From: Botrimarina mediterranea
Lineage (GTDB): Bacteria; Planctomycetota; Planctomycetia; Pirellulales; Lacipirellulaceae
NCBI RefSeq assembly: GCF_007753265.1
Contig: NZ_CP036349.1
Location: 5,392,862 to 5,456,861, forward strand
DNA length: 64,000 bases
Direction: 5' to 3'
Shown here piece after piece: positions 42,877 through 51,634 of this stretch (position 1 is the first letter of the stretch; each line of letters opens with the position of its first letter). Below the pieces are notes generated by a model. The model did no database searches. It saw only the letters and a list, made by a program, of their open reading frames with translations, and had not been told where the DNA came from. The translations under genes and the position numbers were made by a program.

Positions 42877-44448
42877 TTAATCCAAGAAGCCCACCAACTC
42901 CGCCGAGCGGCTTGGCTGTTGCAGCTTGCGGACTGCCTTGGCTTCGATTTGGCGGATGCGTTCGCGGGTCACTTTGAAGATGTGGCCCACTTCTTCCAGC
43001 GTGTAGCTGTAGCCGTCGCCTAGGCCGTAACGGAGCTTGATGATCTCGCGCTCGCGGTAGCTGAGCGTCTTGAGGACATCGGTGATCCGGCCGCGGAGCA
43101 TCTCTTGGGCCGCGCCGTTGGCGGGGCTCTCGGCGCCGTTGTCGGGCAGGAGGTCGCCGAACTGGCTGTCCTCGCTGTTGCCGACCGGGCGGTCGAGGCT
43201 GATCGGGTAACGGCTCATCGCCAGGACGCGACGCGCCTCGTCGATCGTGCAGTCGGCCGCCTTGGCGGTCTCCTCGAGCGTCGGCTCGCGGCCCAGCTTC
43301 TGTAGCAGCATGCGCGACACGTTCCGCACGCGGCTCATGGTCTCGACCATGTGAACCGGGATGCGAATCGTGCGGCTCTGATCCGCGACGGCGCGGGTGA
43401 TCGCCTGACGGATCCACCAAGTTGCGTACGTACAGAACTTGAAGCCGCGACGGTACTCGAACTTATCAACGGCCCGCATCAGGCCGGCGTTGCCCTCTTG
43501 GATCAGGTCCAAGAACGACAGGCCGCGGTTGCGGTACTTCTTGGCGATCGACACCACCAGACGTAGGTTGCCTTCGGAGAGACCGCGCTTGGCGCGTTGG
43601 TACTCGGTGTGGACGCGGCGCAGCTGGCGGACACGGTTCCGCAGGCTCGTGGGCGTCTCTTGCAGCGAACGGAGGATCGAACGGTACTCCTGAATGACCG
43701 GCTTGCGCTCGGACATCGGCCGACGGTCCTTCTTCATCTGCTCCATCTGCGAACGGAGCTGCTCGACGCGGCGGTGGAACTTTCGCAGCTCGTTGATCAT
43801 CGGCTCGATCCGCTGCGTGCGGAGGCCGAGCTCTTCGATCAGCTTTACGACGCGGCAACGCCGGCGGCCGAGGCGCTTCCAGGCTTCCTGGCGGGCCTTC
43901 ATGTTGGCCGACTTGCTGGTCGCCAGGCGGTAGTCGTCGGCGTTCTGGTCCAGCAGCACCTGAAGGGTCTTCAGGTTGTGCGGCAGGCGGCCGAGGATCT
44001 GGTCCTTCTCAAGCCGGTCGGTGACGCTCACCTGCACCGTGCGGTCGAAGGGGAGCTCGCCCTTCTGGACGCGGTCGAGCGTCCGGTAGGCGGCGCGGGC
44101 CACGTAGTCGCAGGCCAGCAACTTGCGGCGGAACGCGGTGCGCGTGACCTCGATGCGACGGGCCAGGCAGATCTCTTCCTTGCGGGTGAGCAAGGGGATC
44201 TCGCCCATCTGCGTCAGGTACATGCGGACGGGGTCGTCCGACCAAGAGTCGGCCGCCTCGCCGTCGAAGAGGCCGGTGCCGTCCTCGTCGTCGTCATCGG
44301 GCTCGTCGTCGCGGCGGGCGCCGGCGGTGACGGCAGAACGCAGGGACGCCTCGTCGTCGCCCGAGTCCTCGTCGCGGGCGGACCGATGGCCTCCCAGCTC
44401 GGGGTCCACGGCGTCGTCCAGGTCGTTGTCCAATAGTGCGTCGTACAA
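42877..44448 (-). CDS. rpoD: RNA polymerase sigma factor of the RpoD/SigA type
   Basis: The product has 523 residues. Region 1.2: [20 protein letters not shown] (about 70-89). A long charged non-conserved insert runs at about 110-280. Region 2: [56 protein letters not shown] (DNA-melting aromatics present). Region 3: [15 protein letters not shown]. Region 4: [36 protein letters not shown] (helix-turn-helix). The acidic N-terminus is short, so region 1.1 is reduced. The start is TTG with GGAG 11 bases upstream; no in-frame ATG lies nearby. Region 4 is complete, so it is a primary or primary-like sigma. It is separately transcribed with its own terminator. Confidence 0.95.
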   Translation of the reverse strand: MYDALLDNDLDDAVDPELGGHRSARDEDSGDDEASLRSAVTAGARRDDEPDDDDEDGTGLFDGEAADSWSDDPVRMYLTQMGEIPLLTRKEEICLARRIEVTRTAFRRKLLACDYVARAAYRTLDRVQKGELPFDRTVQVSVTDRLEKDQILGRLPHNLKTLQVLLDQNADDYRLATSKSANMKARQEAWKRLGRRRCRVVKLIEELGLRTQRIEPMINELRKFHRRVEQLRSQMEQMKKDRRPMSERKPVIQEYRSILRSLQETPTSLRNRVRQLRRVHTEYQRAKRGLSEGNLRLVVSIAKKYRNRGLSFLDLIQEGNAGLMRAVDKFEYRRGFKFCTYATWWIRQAITRAVADQSRTIRIPVHMVETMSRVRNVSRMLLQKLGREPTLEETAKAADCTIDEARRVLAMSRYPISLDRPVGNSEDSQFGDLLPDNGAESPANGAAQEMLRGRITDVLKTLSYREREIIKLRYGLGDGYSYTLEEVGHIFKVTRERIRQIEAKAVRKLQQPSRSAELVGFLD

Positions 44449-45732
44449 AGCTTTGCGCTCCTAAAAACGCTTGTCGAAAATGTCCGGCCCGCCAGACGGT
44501 GTCGTTGGTTGGGCCGGTGAGAATTCTAGGGATGAGAGCCGCTCCGTCGCGGTCGGCGCCCGCTCTGGCAGGCGATTCGATCGATGAGACCGGATCGCTG
44601 GCAGGTCGGGCCGACATGGGTACGCACCCACGGCGGATAAAGCTCTCGAATTACCGCAACCTTTTCCAAGACACCTGCCCCACGGCGCCAGCAGTTTCAG
44701 GCCGGCCGCTCGTGTCGGGTCGATTGGGTTGACGGTGAACCGCGTTGCGGTGAATGGCGCTGCTTGCTGGCTCCAGTGAGAGGAACCGGCGTAGCCAACG
44801 GCACGCCGCGCCGCGGGGTTTGTTCTTTCTTGCTATCTCTATCTGACTGTGATGACTGGTAACGAAGTCTAACACCAATGCGTGTCAAGGCTTATGCCGG
44901 CGGTCAGTTGGCAAAGGATTGCCACTGGGGCAACTTTGCCGATGACGCTCGCTGTTAGCATCAGGCTGAGTCTCCGCCTCCGCGTCGAGCGGTGGCGTCG
45001 GCCTCTGCTGTCATTCGTATTCTGTCTTCAGGAACCGGCTACCCCCTTTCGATGTCCAACACTGCTGGCAAGCCGTGCTGTAACCAACCGAAGAGCGATG
45101 ACGACCGGCGAAGTGGCGGGCCAACGGATCGGCAAGCCGACGCGTCGGTGAAATGGGAGGGAAAGTAGCGAGGGCTGAGCCGGGGCGGCTCGTCCGACGG
45201 ATACCACCAACCACTTCATGACGCTAACCACTCTGCGTCCCACGGGGGGAAGCAAGGGGTCATCACTCAATCTCACACCGATCGGCAAAGTCGTGGCCGG
45301 GCGTCGCTCGGGGGAGCGGAGCCCGCTTACAGGACTTGGTTGTCCTGCTGGCGTTGGTCCTGCTGGCCTTGTCGGTTGGTGCGTGGTTGCAGCGCGGGGA
45401 GCGTCGGCTAGGCGGGTTGTCTCGCTCGCGGGTCAGACTACCGAGACGACAGCAACCGGATGGGCATGGCGCCTTCTGGCGTCGCACCCTTTGGTGGCTG
45501 GCTTCGGTGTCTCACTTCGCGGCCGCTCCCTCGGGGAGGTTCGCTGCGATCGGCTCCGTCGATCGAATAATCTTATTCACGGGTTTTGCCGGGTCTACCC
45601 TTTGGGGCGGAAATCCGTGCTAATTCAGACGCTGGCGCTGTGGGTTGTTGCCCGTCGCGGCGGCGTCGACAATGCTCCGTTTGGACGCCGACCGCTGACG
45701 CCCGCCAACCCGACGACTGCCGAGCTGCGATT
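44449..45732. other. Long spacer between rpoD and the zinc-ribbon gene
   Basis: 1284 bases, the largest gap in the window. It must carry the rpoD promoter region near 44460-44600. I see no tRNA, no clean terminator and no recognised protein. One ORF at 45336-45623 (95 codons, TTG start) begins with a hydrophobic stretch (VVLLALVLLALSVGAWLQ) and could be a real or decaying small membrane protein; support is weak. Another overlaps it in a different frame. Composition is less strictly GC3-biased than in coding parts. A diverged pseudogene is possible. Confidence 0.4.
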
Positions 45733-46263
45733 GTGAGCACCCGCCACCTCCTCCCCTGCACCGCTTGCGGCAAGTCGGTCCCCGTCAGCCCCAGCCAGGC
45801 CGGCGGAGCCGTCACCTGCGAGTGCGGCGCCCGCTTAGACGTGCCGCGGCTCGGCGAAATGCGGAACTTGCCGGCCGACGAGTCCGTCCCGCCGCAGGCC
45901 GCGGCATGGAGCTTTCGCAACGGCGTCCTCAGCGCGGGACTGCTGATCGCCGGCGCCTTAGCGGCCGGCGCAGGTTGGTTCGCCGCCGTCGAGCCCGCCC
46001 CCCCCGCGCCCCCCGACGCGGCGGCCCGCACCGAATCGGTCCAGCGACAGCTCGACGCCATGCCCCCTGCCCAGCTCTTTCAGCTCTACACCGAGATCTA
46101 CAAACCGCTCATCGACCGCGGCTTCCAGGAGTTCAAATCCCCCGAAGACGTGGCGACACTTCGTCGGATCGACCAGTGCCGGCTCTACCGGAATGTACTG
46201 GTCGGCGCCGCCGGCGCGGTGGTGGTCGCGACGCTCGTCCTTGTCGGTGTCGCCCCCAAGTGA
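45733..46263 (+). CDS. Zinc-ribbon membrane protein
   Basis: The product has 176 residues from a GTG. The N-terminal zinc ribbon is CTACGKSVPVSPSQAGGAVT followed by CECGARLDVP (four cysteines in CxxC pairs). Then a membrane helix (about 60-82, LSAGLLIAGALAAGAGWFAA), a soluble helical part (about 90-145 with LYTEIYKPLIDRGFQEF) and a second membrane helix at the end (about 152-175). Both ends of the helical part are probably extracytoplasmic or intramembrane. Function is unknown. Because upstream codons in this frame look non-coding, the GTG at 45733 is preferred. It precedes the family 4 glycosyltransferase by 63 bases. Confidence 0.8.
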   Translation: MSTRHLLPCTACGKSVPVSPSQAGGAVTCECGARLDVPRLGEMRNLPADESVPPQAAAWSFRNGVLSAGLLIAGALAAGAGWFAAVEPAPPAPPDAAARTESVQRQLDAMPPAQLFQLYTEIYKPLIDRGFQEFKSPEDVATLRRIDQCRLYRNVLVGAAGAVVVATLVLVGVAPK

Positions 46264-46326
46264 TTGGTGATTGGCGCCAAGTAACCCGACACTTCCCCCC
46301 CGTCTCGGCTTCTTAGGGCCTCCGTC

Positions 46327-47487
46327 GTGCGTGTCTTGCACTACATCGACTCGCTCTGTCTCGAGGAGGGCGGGATCGTCCGGGCGGTTCTCGACCTCGC
46401 TGCCGAGGTCGCCAGGGCCGGCGCCCAGGTCACCATCCTCACTGGCGATCCCAAGGACGTGCCGACCTCGTGGAGCAGCGACCCCGCCGCCCCGCGGGTT
46501 GTGACGATCCCCGTAAGCCCCGGAGCGGCATTCCGCCCCGGCTCCCTAACCCCAGCCATCCGCGACGCCGTCGGTGGGGCCGATGTGGTTCACTTCCACG
46601 AGTTGTGGGACCCCTTCAACTTGGTCGTCGCCCGCGCCGCCCGACGTGCTAGCAAGCCTTACGTCATCAGTGCGCACGGCATGCTCGATGACTGGTGCAT
46701 GGCTGGCAAGTCGCTCAAGAAGTCAACTTACTTGCGACTCTTCGCGGTCGGACTGCTGCGACGGGCACAGTGGGTGCACTTCACCGCGTCGATCGAAGCC
46801 GAACAGTCGCTCCGCCGCGTGCCCGGTCTGACGCCGATCGTCGAACCGCTGGTGCTCGACGTCGAGCCGTATCACACCGCTGTCGGCCCAGCGCCTGCTA
46901 AAACGGCGTACCCTCAGGCCTTCGTTGACGACGGCTTGCCCCGCCTGTTGTTCGTCGGACGCCTGCACCCGATCAAGGGCTTGCCGACTCTGCTGGAAGC
47001 GATCGCCCTGCTCCCTACCGCCCAGCGTCCGCACCTGTTGCTGGCCGGGCCGGCGGCCGACGGGCACGACGCCCAACTGGAGCGTCAAGCCGCGTCGCTC
47101 GGCGTCGACGATCGCATCCACCTGCTGGGCATGGTCGGCGGCGAGCTCAAGCGGTCGCTCTACGAAGCCGCCGACGCCTTTGTGTTGCCGTCCCACCATG
47201 AGAACTTCGGCATCGCGCTGGCTGAGGCGATGCTGTGCGGCGCCCCGGTGCTGACCAGCCGCTCGGTCAACATCTGGCCCGAGGTCGAGAAACTCGGCGG
47301 CATCGTCGCGGACAATACGGCCGAAGGCTTCGCAAAGGGCCTTCGTCATTTGCTCGACGACCTGCCCGCACGCCAACAAGCCGCCTCAATGAACCGCCCC
47401 GCGGTGTTCGAGTGGTTAGAACCCAAGCGTCTTGCGACGCGGTACCTCGAAGCGTACGAACGAGCGATTAGCAGAACGCGATGTTAA
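46327..47487 (+). CDS. Family 4 glycosyltransferase
   Basis: The product has 386 residues. It has the GT-B fold of retaining GT4 enzymes, typical of exopolysaccharide or lipid glycan assembly. Seen: VLHYIDSLCLEEGGIVRAVL (N-terminal acceptor domain), VHFHELWDPFN, VISAHGMLDDWCM, LLFVGRLHPIKGLPTLLEAI (donor domain start) and the donor-binding HHENFGIALAEAMLCGAPVL (E-x7-E pattern, about 300-320). The start is GTG at 46327, giving the conserved VLHYI entry. No other glycan genes adjoin it, though ugd and a GT2 occur elsewhere in the window. The sugar transferred cannot be read from sequence. Confidence 0.93.
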   Translation: MRVLHYIDSLCLEEGGIVRAVLDLAAEVARAGAQVTILTGDPKDVPTSWSSDPAAPRVVTIPVSPGAAFRPGSLTPAIRDAVGGADVVHFHELWDPFNLVVARAARRASKPYVISAHGMLDDWCMAGKSLKKSTYLRLFAVGLLRRAQWVHFTASIEAEQSLRRVPGLTPIVEPLVLDVEPYHTAVGPAPAKTAYPQAFVDDGLPRLLFVGRLHPIKGLPTLLEAIALLPTAQRPHLLLAGPAADGHDAQLERQAASLGVDDRIHLLGMVGGELKRSLYEAADAFVLPSHHENFGIALAEAMLCGAPVLTSRSVNIWPEVEKLGGIVADNTAEGFAKGLRHLLDDLPARQQAASMNRPAVFEWLEPKRLATRYLEAYERAISRTRC

Positions 47488-47488
47488 T

Positions 47489-47577
47489 GGCGAGCCGGCG
47501 ACGTTAGTCGTCCGTGTCAGATATCGCGAAAGGGCGTGTACCCGCTTCGCACCCACGACTAACGTCGCCGGCTCGCC
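47489..47577. repeat. Palindromic repeat, family B copy 2
   Basis: Left arm GGCGAGCCGGCGACGTTAGT then CGTCCGTG (47489-47516); the right arm 47550-47577 mirrors it with one or two mismatches. The core is shared with the copy at 7885-7978. It lies between convergent genes, and its last base is the first base of the downstream stop codon. Confidence 0.85.
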
Positions 47578-48884
47578 TACAGTGAATCCACCGCCACCGG
47601 TCGCCACACCGACGACATCCGCGACGCCTCGGCGGCGTGAATCACTGTGAGCGACTCCTTGTCGAACGACGCCACGCGCCGGCGGAACCACCCGCTCGCT
47701 TCGATCACATAAGCAACGGGCGTCTCGGTGAGCGCCCAGTTTCTCTTTGCAAGCTTCGGGTGCTTCGCCACGATCGCCAACAGCCGCGGGTCGTCGGCGC
47801 CGACACGTTTGGCGCGGCGACAAGCGTCGCAGTCGCCGCTGCGCTTCGCAGCCGGCGCCACGAGCAACCCGCAGCGATCGCACCTCACTAGCTGGCTCTT
47901 CAACACCGGCTCGCCGCTCGCGGCGCAACGGCCGACGTACTCCGGCTCGGCCAGCCTGCCCGTAGCCGAACACTTCACCAGATCGGCCAACAGCCGGCGA
48001 TGCTTCGTGACGTCGCAAACGCCGACCTGCTCGGCCGCGGCGATCTCGCCACCTTCAATCGTCGTTAAGTGGTAGGTATCCACGCCGGTAAGCGGACAGA
48101 CGACGGGCGGCGCTTTGAGAAGCCGCGCCCAGCCCTCGAACGGCGCGTCGATCGATTGGTCGCTGAACTCGAACCGTAGACGCCCCCACGCCCGTTTCGC
48201 CCAGACGACCGTCTCGAGCGAGGGCGCAACGTCCGCGTGACGCCTAACCGATTCGAGCATCCGCGCCAGACGTTCCGGTTCGATCCGCGGCGTCGGTCCG
48301 GCCAGCGGTGCGACGCGATCGACGCCCAACGCTTCCGCCAACGACCACTCCAGCGGCTCGCCCAACTCGTCGTAGTACCGGTGCTCGATGGACTGCGCGC
48401 CGTCGTCCCCCTCCTGCACCCAGGTCAGTCGCACCAGCGGCACGTCGTCGAAGTGGCAACCCGCCAAGTGGGCTTGTCCACCGTCGAGTTTGTAAGCCGC
48501 GAAGAGCTGAGCCGACAGGTCATGGACCGCCGTCGGCTGGCTTACGGGCCGGGCGTGCGTCACTTCGGGCCGCTCGCGTAGGCGGTTGACCAGTTCACCC
48601 AGCAGCTCGGCCGGCGTCTCCGTGGCGAACGGCTCGGGCCCCTCGGCCGCCTCCTCCTTCGGGGACCGGCGCCGGAACCAACTCCGCCGTGCTGCGGATT
48701 CGGTCGTCGATGCGTCGGGGGCAGCGGCGTGGACGTCCTCTTCGATGCGGTAAAGCTTGCCGTCGAAGGCGACCCTGACGCCTAGTTCATCCGCTGCCCA
48801 AGCCGCCAGCGCGGTCCACGACTCGCCGCCGACTCGATGGGTCGGCGCAGCGGGGACGTCGGCTTTGATAGCGTCGGCGGCCAA
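47577..48884 (-). CDS. Hypothetical protein with cysteine-rich C-terminal part
   Basis: The product has about 435 residues. The ORF runs upstream into the methyltransferase gene, but that part is out of frame with a real gene; a TTG at 48884 is the first plausible start after its stop, so the exact start is uncertain. A middle part (about 75-260) is unrecognised. The C-terminal third has paired cysteines in several short treble-clef-like modules: VCPLTGVDTYHL, GVCDVTKHRRLLADLVKCSA, VGRCAASGEPVLKSQLVRCD, RCGLLVAPAAKRSGDCDACR. These look like tandem zinc-finger knuckles. There is no membrane segment. Codons match the neighbourhood, so it is probably real. Function is unknown. Confidence 0.75.
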   Translation of the reverse strand: MAADAIKADVPAAPTHRVGGESWTALAAWAADELGVRVAFDGKLYRIEEDVHAAAPDASTTESAARRSWFRRRSPKEEAAEGPEPFATETPAELLGELVNRLRERPEVTHARPVSQPTAVHDLSAQLFAAYKLDGGQAHLAGCHFDDVPLVRLTWVQEGDDGAQSIEHRYYDELGEPLEWSLAEALGVDRVAPLAGPTPRIEPERLARMLESVRRHADVAPSLETVVWAKRAWGRLRFEFSDQSIDAPFEGWARLLKAPPVVCPLTGVDTYHLTTIEGGEIAAAEQVGVCDVTKHRRLLADLVKCSATGRLAEPEYVGRCAASGEPVLKSQLVRCDRCGLLVAPAAKRSGDCDACRRAKRVGADDPRLLAIVAKHPKLAKRNWALTETPVAYVIEASGWFRRRVASFDKESLTVIHAAEASRMSSVWRPVAVDSL

Positions 48885-48901
48885 GGTCTCAGCGGGCCAC
48901 G

Positions 48902-49753
48902 CTAGGACGCGGCCCGTTTGCGGAGGATGTACACGACATCCTCGGTGGTCCCGTCGATCTCGACCGTCCCGTCGAGGTCGTACGCGAAATCGTATACGGC
49001 GGCCACGTCCCACGCCCCCGTCTTGTCGATCAGATCGGCCATTTGCCGCGCCGTGTACGTCCGAAAGGGAGTCTGGTCCACCAATCGGAACTGCTTGGTC
49101 GGGGTGTAAACGTCAAAACTCATCCCAACCGTTTCAACCCGACGCCGCCGGTCCACCCCCTCACTCCACATGTGCGAGATAACGCTGAGGTCCCCGCGCC
49201 GGGCCGCCCAGGACTCTTCGTCGCTCTCCGGCTCGCCACGGGCCGGCGTCAGGTGCAGACCGAGCACATACAGCCCCCCGGGCCGCAGCGCGTCGGCGAC
49301 GCAACGCAGGTGACCCTCGGCCGCCGCTTCGCTCGGCAAATGCCGGAAGCTGTTGATCGTGTTGAACGCCGCGTCGAAGGGCTTCGCGCCCCGGCTGTTA
49401 AACCCCTGGGCTTGAATGCCCTTGAAGTCAGCCAGCGTGAAGTCGCTCATGTCGCCAACGACCGCCGACTCCGCGAGTCCCTGCCGCCGCAGTCGAGCGT
49501 TGCAGAACGCCACCGCCTTGGCGTTGAGGTCGTTCCCCGCGACGGTGTAGCCCGCCTTCCCGAAGCGGTACATCAGCCGCCCCGTCCCGCAAGCCGGCTC
49601 CAACAACCGCTTCGGCTTCGCCCCCCGCGGCAACGCCGAGTGCTTGGCGAACACCCCCGTCAAGAAATCAAACTCCGCTTTCCAGTCGGAGCCGAACACG
49701 AGGTCGTAGTACTTCGGGTAGTCGTACAGATTGCCGGGGATGACTTCGGGCAT
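48902..49753 (-). CDS. Class I SAM-dependent methyltransferase
   Basis: The product has 283 residues. The SAM-binding motif I is LLEPACGTGRLMYRFGKAGY (about 47-66), with the acidic motif II in VAGNDLNAKAVAFCNARL and FDAAFNTINSFRHLPS. The rest of the fold includes ALRPGGLYVLGLHLTP. Substrate is not determinable; small-molecule methylation is likely. The ATG at 49753 gives PEVIPGNLYDYPKYYDLVF at the N-terminus, a segment common in this group, so the 19-codon upstream extension is dropped. It precedes the Cys-rich gene on the same strand and may be cotranscribed with it. Confidence 0.92.
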   Translation of the reverse strand: MPEVIPGNLYDYPKYYDLVFGSDWKAEFDFLTGVFAKHSALPRGAKPKRLLEPACGTGRLMYRFGKAGYTVAGNDLNAKAVAFCNARLRRQGLAESAVVGDMSDFTLADFKGIQAQGFNSRGAKPFDAAFNTINSFRHLPSEAAAEGHLRCVADALRPGGLYVLGLHLTPARGEPESDEESWAARRGDLSVISHMWSEGVDRRRRVETVGMSFDVYTPTKQFRLVDQTPFRTYTARQMADLIDKTGAWDVAAVYDFAYDLDGTVEIDGTTEDVVYILRKRAAS

Positions 49754-50662
49754 AGGGTTTTCGCGATCGGTGGACGGGGCGCGGCGCAGAAAGCAGCGCA
49801 CTTCGGCCACTGAGGGTAATCGAGGGCGCCGTTCGGGCCCACCGGTGGAGCGTTTCTGCCGGTGGGCCCTCTCGCATTTGCTCTGCCCCGATCTCCGTTA
49901 CGCGACCGCTAGGCCAAGCCTAAGGCAACGCCTGCGGGGCGGACTTACGAGGTCGCTATGTGACAACGCTCATCTAGGCGAGTGAGGCCCTTCTTCGCGG
50001 GTCAACTCATAGCAACGATTTACGGCTAACTGTGTGCCATTAGCGTATACGTCCTCAGCAGTTCGGATTCGGGCCGAAAACGCCAGCCTGATTAGGTTGT
50101 TCCATGCGACGACGCGAGAATAATTGCTCGATTGTCATGTCAAGGTATCGGTCCGTTTTGGAAATGTGAGGTATTTGGCCAGCTCAGGCATCTCAGGTCC
50201 ATCACCTGAAAATATGAGGATGGCATAGGCGGCGCGACCCAATTGCCAGGAGGTCGATCGAGACTGTCTCGAAAAGGAATTATCCGCATGCTGATCGTCG
50301 ACTGCGTGGCATCGAGTGGTAAGACCGATTCGACATCTGGCGTCAGGATGCTCAACTCCGTGTCTGTTCATCCGACACCAGCGTCGCTCGGCGCGTCACC
50401 TCGCCGTTTAATCGACGGTCATTTTTTCCCGCTTCCTGACGTATCTCTCGCCTTACCTAGTCCGAGCCGTTACGGCATGCGACTTGCGATGAGGCGCTGC
50501 CTCGACATCTAGCGCACCCTGTCCCCTTCAATCGACCGGTGGAAGAGCTGAGCCATCGAACGTGGCTCACACTCGCTGGGGAGGCAGTGACATTGCGTAT
50601 TCGCACGCACAGCTTCCGTGCGAGCCAACTTCACTTACGACAAGGCGTTTTGGAAATCAAGA
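49754..50662. other. Long leader upstream of the chelatase operon
   Basis: 909 bases. A strong 11-bp hairpin (GGGCCCACCGG at 49835-49845 with 49859-49869) sits near the left end. A second small one, GAGCCA...TGGCTC, is at about 50551-50569. ORFs at 50243-50512 and in the other frames have no recognisable content. A possible promoter is TTGTTC then 16 bases then AATAAT near 50097-50124, weak. I looked for a cobalamin riboswitch because of the CobN-like gene and did not find its conserved boxes. Composition looks more AT-rich than the left half of the window. Confidence 0.45.
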
Positions 50663-51634
50663 ATGGCAACGAAGAAGGGATTCACGCTCGTTGAACTGCT
50701 TGTGGTGATCGCCATCATCGGGATCCTCGTCGCGCTCTTGCTGCCCGCCGTGCAGGCGGCCCGTGAGTCGGCCCGGAGATCGCAGTGCACCAACAACGTC
50801 CGGCAGATGGGCCTGGCGCTGCAGATGTACCACGACACCCACAAACACTTTCCGCCGGGTCACGACGAGACGGGCGTCGATGGCCCTTCTTACCGCCATC
50901 AACTGAGTTGGCTGACGCTTTGCCTCCCCTTCTTGGAGGAGCGGGCGATCGCCGACATGATCACTCCCGACCTGATCGACCCGGCGACAAACGCCCACAC
51001 CAACGTGAAACTGGTCGAGGCTGGGCGGAACGTGATCCCGACCTTCACCTGCCCGAGCGATCCGATCTCGCCTTACGAGGTCGCCGGCGTGCCGCGTGAC
51101 AGCGCTCAAACGCTCTACTTCGCTCCGACGAACTACCTCGGCAACCAGGGGATTGTCTGCGAGTGTCGCACGAAGGTTTGCAGCGGCATATTCGGGCACG
51201 ACACGAAGTTCAAGATGTCGCAGATCACCGACGGGACTTCCCACACGATCGCGGTCGGGGAGTCGCTCAAGGGTGACCTCGATCCCAGCACCCTGACAGA
51301 CAATTACATCTATCTCGCCGGGTCGGGGAACGCGAACGACATCAGTACCTGCGTAGGCGGTGACCCCAACACGGCCGATCGCGCAACGGTTTGGATCGGC
51401 GGCCAACCCCACCTGAACATGTTCAGCACCTCGCGTCCGCCGAACGATCCCCGCACCGACTGCAAGGCGCCGAGCAACGGCTGCACGAACTTCGCCGCTC
51501 GCAGCGCGCATCCCGGCGGGGCCATGCTCGCGTTCGCTGACGGCTCGGTGCGGTTTGTTTCAGACTCCATTGACGAGACAACGATGCAGGCGCTCGGCAC
51601 ACGGGCGGCAGGCGACATCCCGGGCGACTATTGA
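50663..51634 (+). CDS. DUF1559 pseudopilin-like protein heading the chelatase operon
   Basis: The product has 323 residues. It has a prepilin-type start, [20 protein letters not shown], then [17 protein letters not shown], and a DUF1559 body with YHDTHKHFPPGHDETG (His-rich, about 55-70) and FAARSAHPGGAMLAFADGSV near the end. Extra cysteines appear in CECRTKVCSG (about 172-181) and CKAPSNGC. Its stop overlaps the next gene's ATG by one base (TGATG), so it is coupled to the CobN-like gene. A role in presenting or binding the substrate outside the membrane is conceivable but inferred. The ATG at 50663 is chosen over one 15 codons upstream. Confidence 0.9.
   Translation: MATKKGFTLVELLVVIAIIGILVALLLPAVQAARESARRSQCTNNVRQMGLALQMYHDTHKHFPPGHDETGVDGPSYRHQLSWLTLCLPFLEERAIADMITPDLIDPATNAHTNVKLVEAGRNVIPTFTCPSDPISPYEVAGVPRDSAQTLYFAPTNYLGNQGIVCECRTKVCSGIFGHDTKFKMSQITDGTSHTIAVGESLKGDLDPSTLTDNYIYLAGSGNANDISTCVGGDPNTADRATVWIGGQPHLNMFSTSRPPNDPRTDCKAPSNGCTNFAARSAHPGGAMLAFADGSVRFVSDSIDETTMQALGTRAAGDIPGDY

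Noticed and set aside
50243-50512. 89-codon ORF in the leader of the chelatase operon
   Set aside because: No domain, no ribosome site, and composition unlike neighbouring genes.
49900-50662. Cobalamin riboswitch ahead of the chelatase operon
   Set aside because: I looked for the conserved B12-box and core boxes and did not see them on the plus strand.
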